37,322 bases of DNA, taken from a virus. A model generated the notes under the pieces. The model did no database searches and had not been told where the DNA came from. It was given only the letters and a program-made list of their open reading frames with translations. This document shows, piece by piece, positions 12,872-21,742 of the stretch. The stretch spans positions 1 through 37,322 of IMG/VR virus record IMGVR_UViG_3300008266_000192; one strand, given 5' to 3'. The position numbers were made by a program, and so were the translations under genes. The stretch's first letter is position 1. Every line of letters begins with the position of its first letter.

Positions 12872-14057
12872 CCTTTGGTTGAATATTGCGTATACGGGAG
12901 TTTCAGACCCAGTTGATGAATTAGACGACGATCAAATATCTAGTGCATTTATTGAATCGTTAAAAAAGATTAGACCAAAATATCCAAAGATAGATATGGA
13001 TGATTTCCCTTTTGATGCCAAATCAAAAACAGCACCAAAAGTAAAACAGATTTCTAAACAAAAATATCTAGGTTTACAAAACCATCTAAAATCTAACGTT
13101 ATTGGCCAAGATGATGCCATAGAAGCCATCGTATCTTCTTTGAGACGTTCACAAGCTGGATTGTCAGATAACGATAGACCTCTTGGGGTTTTTCTATTTG
13201 CTGGGTCATCTGGAGTAGGTAAAACACATTTAGCAAATGTGCTACACAAATATCTTTTTGGTAATGATTATCCATTAGTTAGAATTGACTGTGGAGAGTA
13301 TCAACATAAACATGAGAATCAGAAGCTAATTGGTTCACCACCTGGATATGTCGGACACGATGAAGGTGGACAATTAGTTAATACAATTAAGCAGCACCCA
13401 AGCACTGTAGTGTTGTTAGATGAGGTTGAAAAAGCACACCCAGATCTGTGGCATACATTTTTAAGAGTATTTGACAATGGTGTTCTCACTGATGCTAAAG
13501 GTGAATTAGTTAATTTTAAAAATGCAATTATTATCATGACAACAAATCTTGGAAATGATAAAACTACAGAACATTTACTAGGTTCTGGAACAGGATTTAA
13601 TAGAGATGTTAATTATAAAACCGGAACTAAAAAAATACCTGATAGAAGTATTTTAGAAAGAAATACCAACGACGCTGTCAAAAAACATTTTAAACCAGAG
13701 TTTTTAAATAGATTAGATAAAATTATAATATTTAATTATTTGTCAGAATCTGACTGTCAAACTATCGCACAACTTGAAATGTCAATAGTTGCCGAAAAGA
13801 TGAGAAAAAAAGGATATTCATTTGAATACAATTCCTCAGTTATAGAAGGTTTAATTGATAAGGGAATTGACAGCGTAAAAGGGGCAAGAGGTTTATCTCA
13901 GATAAGAAGAGAGCAAATTGAATCACCTTTAGCTGACAGTATCATAAATACCGTAGTTCCTAGAGGAAGTATTTTTCAACTATACTATGAAAACGAAATT
14001 TTTAAGTTTGATATTAAAAAACCTAAGAAAAAATCAGGGCTATTAAAAGAAGTATAG
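12822..14057 (+). CDS. ClpA/ClpB-type AAA+ ATPase, main part in the +1 frame
   Basis: The frame is a clear ClpB/ClpA second-ATPase-domain homologue: GQDDAI (95-100), Walker A GSSGVGKTH (128-136), pore loop GYVGHDEGGQ (175-184), Walker B VVLLDEVEKA (196-205), sensor TTN (240-242), arginine finger FLNRLD (294-299) and sensor 2 GARG (354-357). Such ATPases remodel or unfold proteins. The listed start (12822) has no ribosome site and lies inside the upstream frame, so translation probably enters by a +1 shift at 12836. Its place as first gene of the structural operon suggests an assembly chaperone. It could instead feed host or phage proteins to a protease, but no ClpP-binding loop is evident. 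Confidence 0.85.
   Translation: MLCLNGCIMLNPGLDIDLWLNIAYTGVSDPVDELDDDQISSAFIESLKKIRPKYPKIDMDDFPFDAKSKTAPKVKQISKQKYLGLQNHLKSNVIGQDDAIEAIVSSLRRSQAGLSDNDRPLGVFLFAGSSGVGKTHLANVLHKYLFGNDYPLVRIDCGEYQHKHENQKLIGSPPGYVGHDEGGQLVNTIKQHPSTVVLLDEVEKAHPDLWHTFLRVFDNGVLTDAKGELVNFKNAIIIMTTNLGNDKTTEHLLGSGTGFNRDVNYKTGTKKIPDRSILERNTNDAVKKHFKPEFLNRLDKIIIFNYLSESDCQTIAQLEMSIVAEKMRKKGYSFEYNSSVIEGLIDKGIDSVKGARGLSQIRREQIESPLADSIINTVVPRGSIFQLYYENEIFKFDIKKPKKKSGLLKEV
12836..12838 (+). other. Candidate +1 frameshift site AAA-CGG-A
   Basis: CGG is in frame with the 12593 start (codon 82). Dropping C12836 gives GGA TGC ATT, in frame with the ATPase. The two frames are both open between about 12786 and 12868. The preceding TTTAAAC heptamer is not phased for a -1 shift. 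Confidence 0.6.
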
Positions 14058-14085
14058 TTTACTATACCTACAAAGGAGGCAACTA

Positions 14086-14295
14086 ATGCCAATGCCAACA
14101 AGAGCTTCTTTAAGGGGCCTTAGAAGTAGAGTGACAACAGCTATACCAGGTGGTGCAAAAGATATAGCACGCTATGGTAAAAAGCCAGCAATGATTGGTG
14201 GCTCAGCTTTTTTGGGCGGATCAATGTTAATGAGAAGAAGAAGGTCTGGTCTAGATAAAACTTCTGGTAGACCAACTGGAATGTACGAGTACTAA
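14086..14295 (+). CDS. Small basic membrane-type protein, 69 aa
   Basis: AAAGGAGGCAACTA precedes the ATG. The product is Arg-rich at the start (RASLRGLRSRV). It has a glycine-rich hydrophobic stretch (AMIGGSAFLGGSMLM, about 37-51) followed at once by RRRR. This design, a basic N terminus, a short Gly/Ala hydrophobic segment and a basic tail, recurs in the proteins at 14304, 15791, 19477 and 20106. It may be a minor virion or ejected protein. No known family is recognised. Confidence 0.65.
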   Translation: MPMPTRASLRGLRSRVTTAIPGGAKDIARYGKKPAMIGGSAFLGGSMLMRRRRSGLDKTSGRPTGMYEY

Positions 14296-14303
14296 GGAAT
14301 ATC

Positions 14304-14618
14304 ATGCCAGCAGGTATAGGTAGAAAATATGTAGGCGACATGTTCGCAGCTATAGGTGGCCGAACAAAAGCTGGAAGAGCTATATCATCAGGGGCCCGTG
14401 CAATGGCGGCTGCAGCACCAGCTGGGATGGTAACGCCAGAGGCATTAGCAGCATATATGCGACCTGGTCACATAAAAGCTGGGAAAAAAGTCACTGGCTA
14501 TGGAATGGTCGGTGCCTCAGCTATTTCTATGATGGCCACAAATAGATCAACGGGTGCTTATAAGCCTGCCCCAATAAATCCTATATCTTCTCCACAAGGA
14601 TCTGGAAGATACGCATAA
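14304..14618 (+). CDS. Small basic Ala/Gly-rich protein, 104 aa
   Basis: TAAGGAATATC precedes the ATG. Alanine- and glycine-rich helices (GRAISSGARAMAAAAPAG) and a short hydrophobic segment (GYGMVGASAISMMA, about 70-83) are followed by a Pro/Ser-rich tail ending SGRYA. It shares composition with the neighbouring gene. Both lie between the AAA+ ATPase and a cysteine-rich gene in the structural operon, so a virion role is likely but unproven. Confidence 0.6.
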   Translation: MPAGIGRKYVGDMFAAIGGRTKAGRAISSGARAMAAAAPAGMVTPEALAAYMRPGHIKAGKKVTGYGMVGASAISMMATNRSTGAYKPAPINPISSPQGSGRYA

Positions 14619-14636
14619 ATAGGATAAAATAATATC

Positions 14637-15050
14637 ATGAACAACTGGAAAATGTTTATAAATGAAAACGATGATTTTGAATTACCCAATTTTCTATATC
14701 GTACAATAATGGATTTAATGAAGCAGTCCTTAGACATGGGGACGCTTTTATCAAGTGATCAGCAAAAATTAAGAGCCTATAAAGAGCAAACAAAAAAGCT
14801 TTTTAAAGGAAAATGGTATGAAATAGCAAAAGCACTAGAAGCATTTTCTATTATAGATCCGTGTATTTGTTCAACACAAGAAAAAGAAGTTTACTGCGAT
14901 GTCTGCAAGGGCGCAAGATATATTATTAGCAATACCCTTACTGCAGATCAAATGAGAGAAGTTGGATTGTTCACCAACGCTGGAACAAGCTCAGATATTA
15001 TAAATAAACTACAAAAGAGTTTGAATGAAATTCTTTCAGAATATCCATAG
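14637..15050 (+). CDS. Hypothetical protein with four-cysteine site, 137 aa
   Basis: The product is helical at its N terminus (LPNFLYRTIMDLMKQSLDMG). It carries C76-x-C78 and C87-x2-C90 in PCICSTQEKEVYCDVCKG, a probable metal (zinc) site, then a helical tail. There is no membrane span. It is followed 11 bases later by another cysteine-motif gene. Both precede the terminase and virion proteins, suggesting a DNA-packaging or assembly accessory role (inference). No family is recognised. Confidence 0.65.
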   Translation: MNNWKMFINENDDFELPNFLYRTIMDLMKQSLDMGTLLSSDQQKLRAYKEQTKKLFKGKWYEIAKALEAFSIIDPCICSTQEKEVYCDVCKGARYIISNTLTADQMREVGLFTNAGTSSDIINKLQKSLNEILSEYP

Positions 15051-15061
15051 ATAGGTGTAAT

Positions 15062-15778
15062 ATGTCAGAAATTGAAAAAAGAGACAAAATGTCTTTTATG
15101 AAAGAATTTGAATCAATTAGACCAGATTTATTTTTTCCAGAACATTGGACAAATGATCAGATTGACCAAGCAGTAGAAATAATCAAACCACAAAAAACAA
15201 GAAGCACAATGTTTTCTTCTATTCCAATGAACTGTGAAGCTGAACGTTGCCTGTTTGCATCAACATGCCCACTTCTTAAAGAGAGCCTTGCTCCAAGAGG
15301 AAAACCATGCCCAATAGAAATGTCAATAGTTTCGCAGTTTACTGCGGAATACCTAGAGCAATTAGAAGTAAATCCAAATAACCTAGTTGAAGTTTCGATG
15401 GTTAGAGATCTTGTTGACCAAGAAGTTCAATACTTAAGAAAAACAAAACTACTAGCAAAAGAACATTTTGTTCAAGAAAATATTATAGGTGTAGATTCTG
15501 ATGGAAATCCAATTATGAAAAAAGAACTTCACTTAGCGGTTGAACTTGAAGATAAGCTGCATAAAAGAAGAAAAGATTTAAGAAATCAACTTCTTGCAAC
15601 AAGAGAAGCAAAAGCTAAAGTTGGACAAGTTCAACTTGATACCGCACAAGCAATATCAGACATCATTGGAAGAGTCCAATCAATTGAGTCACAGAGAGAA
15701 AAGCTTATTAAGCAAAAGCTTGGTACAACAGAAATAGATGACTACATTATAGATTCAGAAGTTATTGACGAAAAATAA
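15062..15778 (+). CDS. Cysteine-motif helical protein, possible small terminase or packaging factor, 238 aa
   Basis: Residues 58-85 carry C58, C63, C69 and C83 in a pattern (NCEAERCLFASTCPLL ... GKPCPIE) I have seen in phage proteins encoded near terminases; it could bind zinc or an iron-sulfur cluster. The rest is strongly helical and charged, with a long probable coiled coil from about 165 to 225 (EDKLHKRRKDLRNQLLATRE...). An oligomeric DNA-binding role such as the small terminase subunit is plausible, but the large terminase lies 6 kb downstream and no helix-turn-helix is visible. The weak ribosome site AGGTG suggests coupling to the previous gene. Confidence 0.5.
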   Translation: MSEIEKRDKMSFMKEFESIRPDLFFPEHWTNDQIDQAVEIIKPQKTRSTMFSSIPMNCEAERCLFASTCPLLKESLAPRGKPCPIEMSIVSQFTAEYLEQLEVNPNNLVEVSMVRDLVDQEVQYLRKTKLLAKEHFVQENIIGVDSDGNPIMKKELHLAVELEDKLHKRRKDLRNQLLATREAKAKVGQVQLDTAQAISDIIGRVQSIESQREKLIKQKLGTTEIDDYIIDSEVIDEK

Positions 15779-15790
15779 TAGGACGCAAAA

Positions 15791-18700
15791 ATGCCAGCAC
15801 TTCCTCCTATAGGACCCTACAGGGGAAATCCACGTCTAGATCTTGGATATGATTTACAAAATCCAGTAAATTATGATATAACCCCAGGTTCAGTTTTAGA
15901 TAAACTTTCAAAATCTTTTAGAAATTTAGGTAGACAACTATTTGGAGAAAATGAAACTAGCAGGCTAAACACAGCCCTTGTAAGAAATCTTCAAAGCCCA
16001 GTTTCTGCAGCTTCAGCAACTTTTAGAAATATTTATGGAACTGTAGATCAACAATTAGAAACCTACGGTGCTTTTGAGGCTAATTATAGAAGAGCTATTA
16101 CCGAAGAATTAAGAGCTGGTGTTGCAATAAGTCCAGCTAGAAGAAGAGCGCTACAAGCAGCTTCAAAATCTACAGGACAAATAGACCTTAGTTTAATTTC
16201 TTCTTTGCAAGAAAGAACTCGTTTAGTTGATGAACTCACCACTAATGTTTTCAAAATGCAAACAATGGTTGAACAACTTGGTTTTCCAGGAGTATATCTG
16301 CCATCAGCAAACCCATTTAGAGCAACAGCAAGAATGGTTACAACAACAGAAGCCGGATATGAGCCGATGTTAGATCTAATGCAACAAGCAACGTTTACAG
16401 TAGATCCATTAGCTGAAAGTGGTGCATATACTGATCCTTTGTCCACATTAAGGGTTGGAACAAGAGCTTTGCCATCATTGTCAGAGTTGCAAGCTAGAGT
16501 TGCAAGAGGCGGGCATGCATCATTAAAAGATTTGCCAAGTACAGCAAGATTATTTTTTGCAGACATTGAAACAACAGGTGTTAGCGATATAGATTTAGCT
16601 AGATCAATATCAGTAGGAACTGGTTCACTAAAAGATGTTGCGGGCGTAAGAACTGTTGAAATAGATAGAGGAGTAGATCTTGGTGCAAGATTCAATACAG
16701 CTCAAATGTCTGGTTATGTTTCTGCTGATCCATATGATCTAAGAAGAGTTACCGGATTAGGAACTGCAGTAATAGAAAAGGAAACAAGGTTCGGGAGTGC
16801 CCCAAGAGGTTTGGCAGACAGAATTTATGATTTAACAACAGAAGCTGGCAGAAGTCAGGCTAAAGGATATTATAGTGATTTATTTTCACAATTAAGCGCA
16901 GACGATGCTTTTTTGGTTGCATACAATGGTCAATTTGACGTTAGGGGAATGGCGACATCAGCAAGATCACTTGGAGTAGACGAAGAAATAATTACAAGAT
17001 TTGAAGAAAGAATGGGTAATGGTGGATTAGTTGACGTTCTAGGAACAGTTAGAGAAAAGCTAAATAATAAATTAGCAAAAAGACTAGAAACATCTATGGG
17101 TACTCCAGAGCAGAAAGCTATTTTGGGTTTGCAGTCTTTACTTTCTGATTCGGCACTACAACAAGCAAGAGTCGCAGGAGAAGCTGTAAAACCTTTTGGT
17201 CTTGAAAACGTTTTACAGTCTACAAATTTTTTAGAGTTATTAGGAAAAGAAGTTGAAGGCGGATCTGCTGAAGCAACTGAACTGCTTGATTTATTATCTT
17301 CAAGTCAAGCATCTCACGTTGACTTTACCGATAGAAAAGTCGCAGAAAAAGTATTAGAATATACAGATAGAGATGAACTAGATTTCATACAAGGAGTTGG
17401 CCTTCCTGGTTTAACTGAATCAACATTTCAAAAAATAGCTTCTGCAAGACTAAACGTTGCCTCATCGAGAGCTATTGTTGCAACAACAAATCTAGCTGAT
17501 CCAAGATATCTTACACAAGCAGCATATGAAAATATAATTGGAACAGACGCAATTCAAAGAATTGAAATGGATACTCCAATGTCTGCAATTATTGCAGGCA
17601 GTACAGATGAAAGCGCAAGATTAAAATTTGATCCAAATACTGGATCATTTAGATTATTTACTCCCGACCCAACAAACCCTGTCGGTCCATCAATAGCAAC
17701 AGATCTCCCAACAGGTTTTAATCCTCAAGCATTTATTAGGGAAAATATAGATAGAATTAGAGGCCTATCTATAGATTCACCACTTCCTATGGGACAGCCA
17801 ACTTTTCAGACATTGGGCATTAGTCCAATACAAATGACGAATATACATTCAACAAATCAAATGCTGTCTGCAAGAAGAGCACCACTAATAGATGCAATAG
17901 GATCAAATATTGCAGCAAATGAAGAAGCTCTTATTCAAGGTCTAGTATCAACTCGCCAAATTGGTTTTAACCCACTTCCAGAAACAGCAGGTTTTGGTGG
18001 AGATGTTACAAGGTTAATGAGAGGTACTCATGACCCAGTAACTGAAGTAGCACAAATTGCTTATAGAGACGCTGTATATAATGCCGGTATATCAGGGGCA
18101 TCGATGAACGCAGATGTTAGATCAACATTTGTTGGATTATCTAAAGTAACTTCTCCTTTAATTAAAGAAAATAAATCCTTACTTAGACAAGTTGCAGAAA
18201 CAGCAGGTGTATCAACTGGGCCTGTATCTGAAGCACAAATTGCTGGAAGAGTAGAATCGCTTTCTGGACAACTTGGAAGTAATGCAAGATATCTTGGAGA
18301 ACTTGGTGCAGTTACCGCAAGAACACAAAAGCAAATTGTTGCTGGAGAAACAGTAAGTTTACTTCCAAAAACAATTTTAGAAAAATCAAAAACATTGGAT
18401 GATTCCGGTAACGTAGTTGGATTCTTAAGTGAACAAGCTATGGGATCAAGGGGCAATGCCTTAAGATTATCTACTCTAAGTAGAGAAACTGAAGGTCTGA
18501 CTGTTAACTTTATATATGGTGGAAGGTTATCTGCAGGATATAGTACAAGAAGAGCAGTAGTTGAAGCTAAGAGTATGTATATGGCCACAGTAGATCATCT
18601 AGCTAGTTTGAGTAGATCACCAGAGGCAATGATAGAAGCAGGTTTAGCAACAACAAGAGAACAAGCAAATCAGGTATTGTCAGCTTTTAAGCCACTAAAT

Positions 18701-19474
18701 GAAGCAGGTGGAGTTGAGGCATATAAAGTATTCAGTAGATCATATAAAAGAGCTGGAGTTGGTGTAGCAACTTTGGGTGAAAGCGATAAAGCACGACAAG
18801 TTCAGTCTTTAATACAAGGACTTGCTGGCTCTGCCGATACTGACACGCTTGCAGCTCAAAAAGGTTTAGTAGTTTCTTTGGGTGATATTAATGAAGAATT
18901 TTCTACATTTTTCCCAAGACTTTCTAACGAAGCAGTTTCAGAAGCAACTAGAGTTGGTGGTGCAGGTATAGATTTGGTAACAAGAGCCTCTGCAACGAAG
19001 CAAAGAGAATTATTTAAATCAGTGCTGAGAAGAGGGGTTGATGATCCAGAGTTTTTTGGAAGAATTAGAGGAGCTTTTTCAGCAGCAAGAGCAGATTCAG
19101 GAGTAGGTGGAACGAGCTTATTTGCAGACAGGCTTGCAAGAAATCAACATTTAATTGACAAAGTTGCAAAAATAAAACCAGGAGTTTATAAAGGTCTTGG
19201 AGCTGTGGCAGCACTAAGTGCTGGTTACTATTTAGGTAAGAGAAGCCAAAAAGAAGATCTGTATGAAGAGGTAATGCAGCAACAGCCAACCGAGGCAAAT
19301 ATTGGGCCAATGGCAATAGCTGACTTTAACGCTCTTGATCAACAAATAGCTTCACAATCTTCTTCAAGAAGAGATCCATTAGTTACAGCAGGTGTAGTAG
19401 GAAATTTAGATAGAAATAAAATATCTCATACTCGTATGGGATCTGATAAATACAATCATCTTTTCGGAGCGTAA
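15791..19474 (+). CDS. 1227-aa virion-type protein with an embedded DEDDh exonuclease domain
   Basis: Residues 254-520 contain a complete DnaQ-like 3'-5' exonuclease signature: Exo I FFADIETTG (D258, E260), Exo II VAYNGQFD (D383) and Exo III ASHVDFTD (H509, D514). The flanking 250 N-terminal and 700 C-terminal residues are helical, Ala/Ser/Arg-rich and unlike any polymerase. A hydrophobic Gly/Ala segment (AVAALSAGYYLGKR, about 1142-1155) lies near the C terminus. The position among structural genes and the neighbours of similar composition suggest an internal virion or ejected protein carrying its own nuclease. AGGA precedes the start. The nuclease call is firm; the virion role is inferred. 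Confidence 0.7.
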   Translation: MPALPPIGPYRGNPRLDLGYDLQNPVNYDITPGSVLDKLSKSFRNLGRQLFGENETSRLNTALVRNLQSPVSAASATFRNIYGTVDQQLETYGAFEANYRRAITEELRAGVAISPARRRALQAASKSTGQIDLSLISSLQERTRLVDELTTNVFKMQTMVEQLGFPGVYLPSANPFRATARMVTTTEAGYEPMLDLMQQATFTVDPLAESGAYTDPLSTLRVGTRALPSLSELQARVARGGHASLKDLPSTARLFFADIETTGVSDIDLARSISVGTGSLKDVAGVRTVEIDRGVDLGARFNTAQMSGYVSADPYDLRRVTGLGTAVIEKETRFGSAPRGLADRIYDLTTEAGRSQAKGYYSDLFSQLSADDAFLVAYNGQFDVRGMATSARSLGVDEEIITRFEERMGNGGLVDVLGTVREKLNNKLAKRLETSMGTPEQKAILGLQSLLSDSALQQARVAGEAVKPFGLENVLQSTNFLELLGKEVEGGSAEATELLDLLSSSQASHVDFTDRKVAEKVLEYTDRDELDFIQGVGLPGLTESTFQKIASARLNVASSRAIVATTNLADPRYLTQAAYENIIGTDAIQRIEMDTPMSAIIAGSTDESARLKFDPNTGSFRLFTPDPTNPVGPSIATDLPTGFNPQAFIRENIDRIRGLSIDSPLPMGQPTFQTLGISPIQMTNIHSTNQMLSARRAPLIDAIGSNIAANEEALIQGLVSTRQIGFNPLPETAGFGGDVTRLMRGTHDPVTEVAQIAYRDAVYNAGISGASMNADVRSTFVGLSKVTSPLIKENKSLLRQVAETAGVSTGPVSEAQIAGRVESLSGQLGSNARYLGELGAVTARTQKQIVAGETVSLLPKTILEKSKTLDDSGNVVGFLSEQAMGSRGNALRLSTLSRETEGLTVNFIYGGRLSAGYSTRRAVVEAKSMYMATVDHLASLSRSPEAMIEAGLATTREQANQVLSAFKPLNEAGGVEAYKVFSRSYKRAGVGVATLGESDKARQVQSLIQGLAGSADTDTLAAQKGLVVSLGDINEEFSTFFPRLSNEAVSEATRVGGAGIDLVTRASATKQRELFKSVLRRGVDDPEFFGRIRGAFSAARADSGVGGTSLFADRLARNQHLIDKVAKIKPGVYKGLGAVAALSAGYYLGKRSQKEDLYEEVMQQQPTEANIGPMAIADFNALDQQIASQSSSRRDPLVTAGVVGNLDRNKISHTRMGSDKYNHLFGA

Positions 19475-19476
19475 AA

Positions 19477-20106
19477 ATGCCACTTTTAGATTCAATAGCA
19501 AGAAGATATGGTCCAAGAATTGCTCCTGCAATGACATCAGTTGGCAGAAGAGCTTTGGGCTTCAGTGGAATGGGCAAAACTGGTGCAATAGCAGCAGGAG
19601 CTTACATAGGTTATAAGGGCGTAAAAGGCTTTACTGACCAAGTAGTTCCAAACGCAATAGATAATGCAATGGATGTTGCATTTGGTGATCCACAAGCAGA
19701 TAGAGCAGTTTTAGGAACTGATTTAACTCCATCAATGCTGTATATGAATAGCGGACTTCCAGGACGAAGTATTGCTAGAGCAAGAAATTTATCAAGGACA
19801 GGAGTTAACACAGGGCCAGTAGGAGCTGCAATTCCACCAATGCTAGGTATTGGCGGCGGCGCTGCTGCTGGTGCCATTGTTGGTTCAATTGGAGGTTTTA
19901 GTCCAAAAATCGGTGCAGCAATTGGTGGGGCAATTGGTGGGGCAGTTGGAACAGCAATAAGTGGAAATAACATTATTGGAACAGCAGCAAGAAATAGACA
20001 AATACTTTCTGAATCACCATTTTATAATCAATCACTACTTACCGCACAAAGACTAAATGCAAGCGGCAACATAGTTCTCGGTATGCATAACCAGAGGAGA
20101 GGCTAA
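19477..20106 (+). CDS. Gly-zipper membrane protein, 209 aa, probable virion component
   Basis: The start is two bases after the previous stop. The protein has a basic N terminus, a Gly/Ala segment (GAIAAGAYIGYKGV) and a long glycine-zipper region (about 123-170, with GGGAAAGAIVGSIGG and IGGAIGGAVGTAISG) typical of membrane-inserting or pore-forming helices. It ends with a segment (SESPFYNQSLLTAQRLNASG) that looks like a conserved C-terminal tag. Its stop overlaps the next start (TAATG). In the structural operon this fits a protein that crosses the host membrane during DNA ejection, but that is inference. Confidence 0.6.
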   Translation: MPLLDSIARRYGPRIAPAMTSVGRRALGFSGMGKTGAIAAGAYIGYKGVKGFTDQVVPNAIDNAMDVAFGDPQADRAVLGTDLTPSMLYMNSGLPGRSIARARNLSRTGVNTGPVGAAIPPMLGIGGGAAAGAIVGSIGGFSPKIGAAIGGAIGGAVGTAISGNNIIGTAARNRQILSESPFYNQSLLTAQRLNASGNIVLGMHNQRRG

Positions 20107-21740
20107 TGGCATTAAATCCATTAACTGGCCAAATGGAATATGGGGATTATTCATACGATCCACAAAATATGACCGCTGGAATGGCAATGCGTGGGATGGC
20201 AAAAGGTGACGTGGATGTTCCACTAGCATTTCAACTTACTGAGTCAATTCCTGGGCTATCTACAACATCATTGGTTAACTCTAGAAGATATGCAAATACT
20301 TTATTTAAAGGTGGATTTGCCGATGTTGGAGCAGGAACTACAGGAAGAAGATTAAGTAGGGCTAAAAAACTAGGAGGTTTTGTAGGTAATCAAACTGCAG
20401 TTCCTGGTTCAAGTTCAGGAATGTTTTTTGGAGCTAATTCAAACTCTAAATTTCTTAGAAATCTTGCTCAAAAAAGAGCAGCTAAGGCAAATGCTACACC
20501 TTTTCTTAGTCAGTCATTAAATACAAACTTTAGACCTAGAGCTCTTAATAGATTATCAAGCCTTACCTCATTAACGGGAGATAAATCTTTAGGTTTTTAT
20601 ACTCCATTCCAAAGTATGTCAGGAATGGTAAGTGGAGCATTTGATAAGTCAGCTAGATTACGTTCATTAGCAAAGTTAGAGGAAGGCGATAAAGCATTCT
20701 CTGGTGGAGTTTTAGGTAGAATTGAATCAATCAACAGAATTAGTAATCTTGAATCAACCATAGCTAGAGGAACATCAAAATTAGCTAGTGGTGGAACAAT
20801 GAGCCGTCGCCAATCAATAAGGTACGGTAAAGCAATTGCTCAAAAATCTAAACTAGTTGACAATATAGCTAGAGTACAATCACTTGCTAATCCATCATTA
20901 AATGCTATTCAAAATAGCCCAGCAGTAACAAGAGCTGCAATAACTGCAAGACAATCAACAAGAGCAGCAATGAGAGCTGGCTCATCAATACTTTCTCCGG
21001 GCACTACAGCCCCAACTAGAGTTATAGCTTCTGCAGTAAGAGCTTCTGGACAAGCTGCAAGAACAGCTGCAAATGCAGCAGCACTTTCAAATTACATGGA
21101 TATTGCGGCAAATCCAACTAGAGCAGTAGCATCAACAATGACGACAGGAAAACTATCCAATAGAATAACTAGCTACTACGCTGGAACTGTTGATCTAATG
21201 AATATGACATCTGGTCAACAAAGATTAATGCACAAGGTAAGTACTAGATTAGGCGCAAATAGTGGAATGAGTGCAAAAACTTTTGCAGCTAATTTTATGG
21301 ATGACTTTGCTGCTGGCGGCAAGTACACAGGAAACTTCTTAGCAAGAGGTGCTGGTGGAGGAAAGATGATGGCTACAGCTTTCCAATATGCCAAAGCAGG
21401 TGGAAAAACATCAACAGCACTTAAATTTGGTGCCATGGGAGCATCAAGAACTTTAGGAGCAGCCTTAACTCCTCTTAACGTACTTGCAACTGGGCAATTA
21501 ATATATGATATTGGAAAAGGTTTTGGAAAAGTTGCTGTAGCTGGAGCAAATTTTGCAAAAGATGCGCTAAAATCTATGCAAGGATCAATTAGTAAACCAA
21601 TGTTTGGAACTGGTTTTAAAGATAACGAAGTTGCTGCTACATCAAGAGCTAGAGGTGTAATGGCAATACAAAATTCAAGACTTAACGCAAGAAGCTTGTT
21701 AGGTTCAGAAGCATCAATGATGGCAGCACATTTTGGATAA
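20106..21740 (+). CDS. Large basic Ala/Ser-rich protein, 544 aa, probable virion component
   Basis: It overlaps the previous stop codon by one base. The sequence is rich in Ala, Ser, Arg and Gly with many short helices. A hydrophobic stretch (ALTPLNVLATGQLIYDIGKGFGKV, about 452-476) lies near the C terminus. The final segment (ARGVMAIQNSRLNARSLLGSEA) resembles the tail of the preceding protein in style (RLNA...). There is no enzyme motif. It directly precedes the large terminase. I read it as one of a group of internal or ejection proteins; a tape measure is less likely because long coiled coils are missing. Confidence 0.55.
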   Translation: MALNPLTGQMEYGDYSYDPQNMTAGMAMRGMAKGDVDVPLAFQLTESIPGLSTTSLVNSRRYANTLFKGGFADVGAGTTGRRLSRAKKLGGFVGNQTAVPGSSSGMFFGANSNSKFLRNLAQKRAAKANATPFLSQSLNTNFRPRALNRLSSLTSLTGDKSLGFYTPFQSMSGMVSGAFDKSARLRSLAKLEEGDKAFSGGVLGRIESINRISNLESTIARGTSKLASGGTMSRRQSIRYGKAIAQKSKLVDNIARVQSLANPSLNAIQNSPAVTRAAITARQSTRAAMRAGSSILSPGTTAPTRVIASAVRASGQAARTAANAAALSNYMDIAANPTRAVASTMTTGKLSNRITSYYAGTVDLMNMTSGQQRLMHKVSTRLGANSGMSAKTFAANFMDDFAAGGKYTGNFLARGAGGGKMMATAFQYAKAGGKTSTALKFGAMGASRTLGAALTPLNVLATGQLIYDIGKGFGKVAVAGANFAKDALKSMQGSISKPMFGTGFKDNEVAATSRARGVMAIQNSRLNARSLLGSEASMMAAHFG

Positions 21741-21742
21741 TT

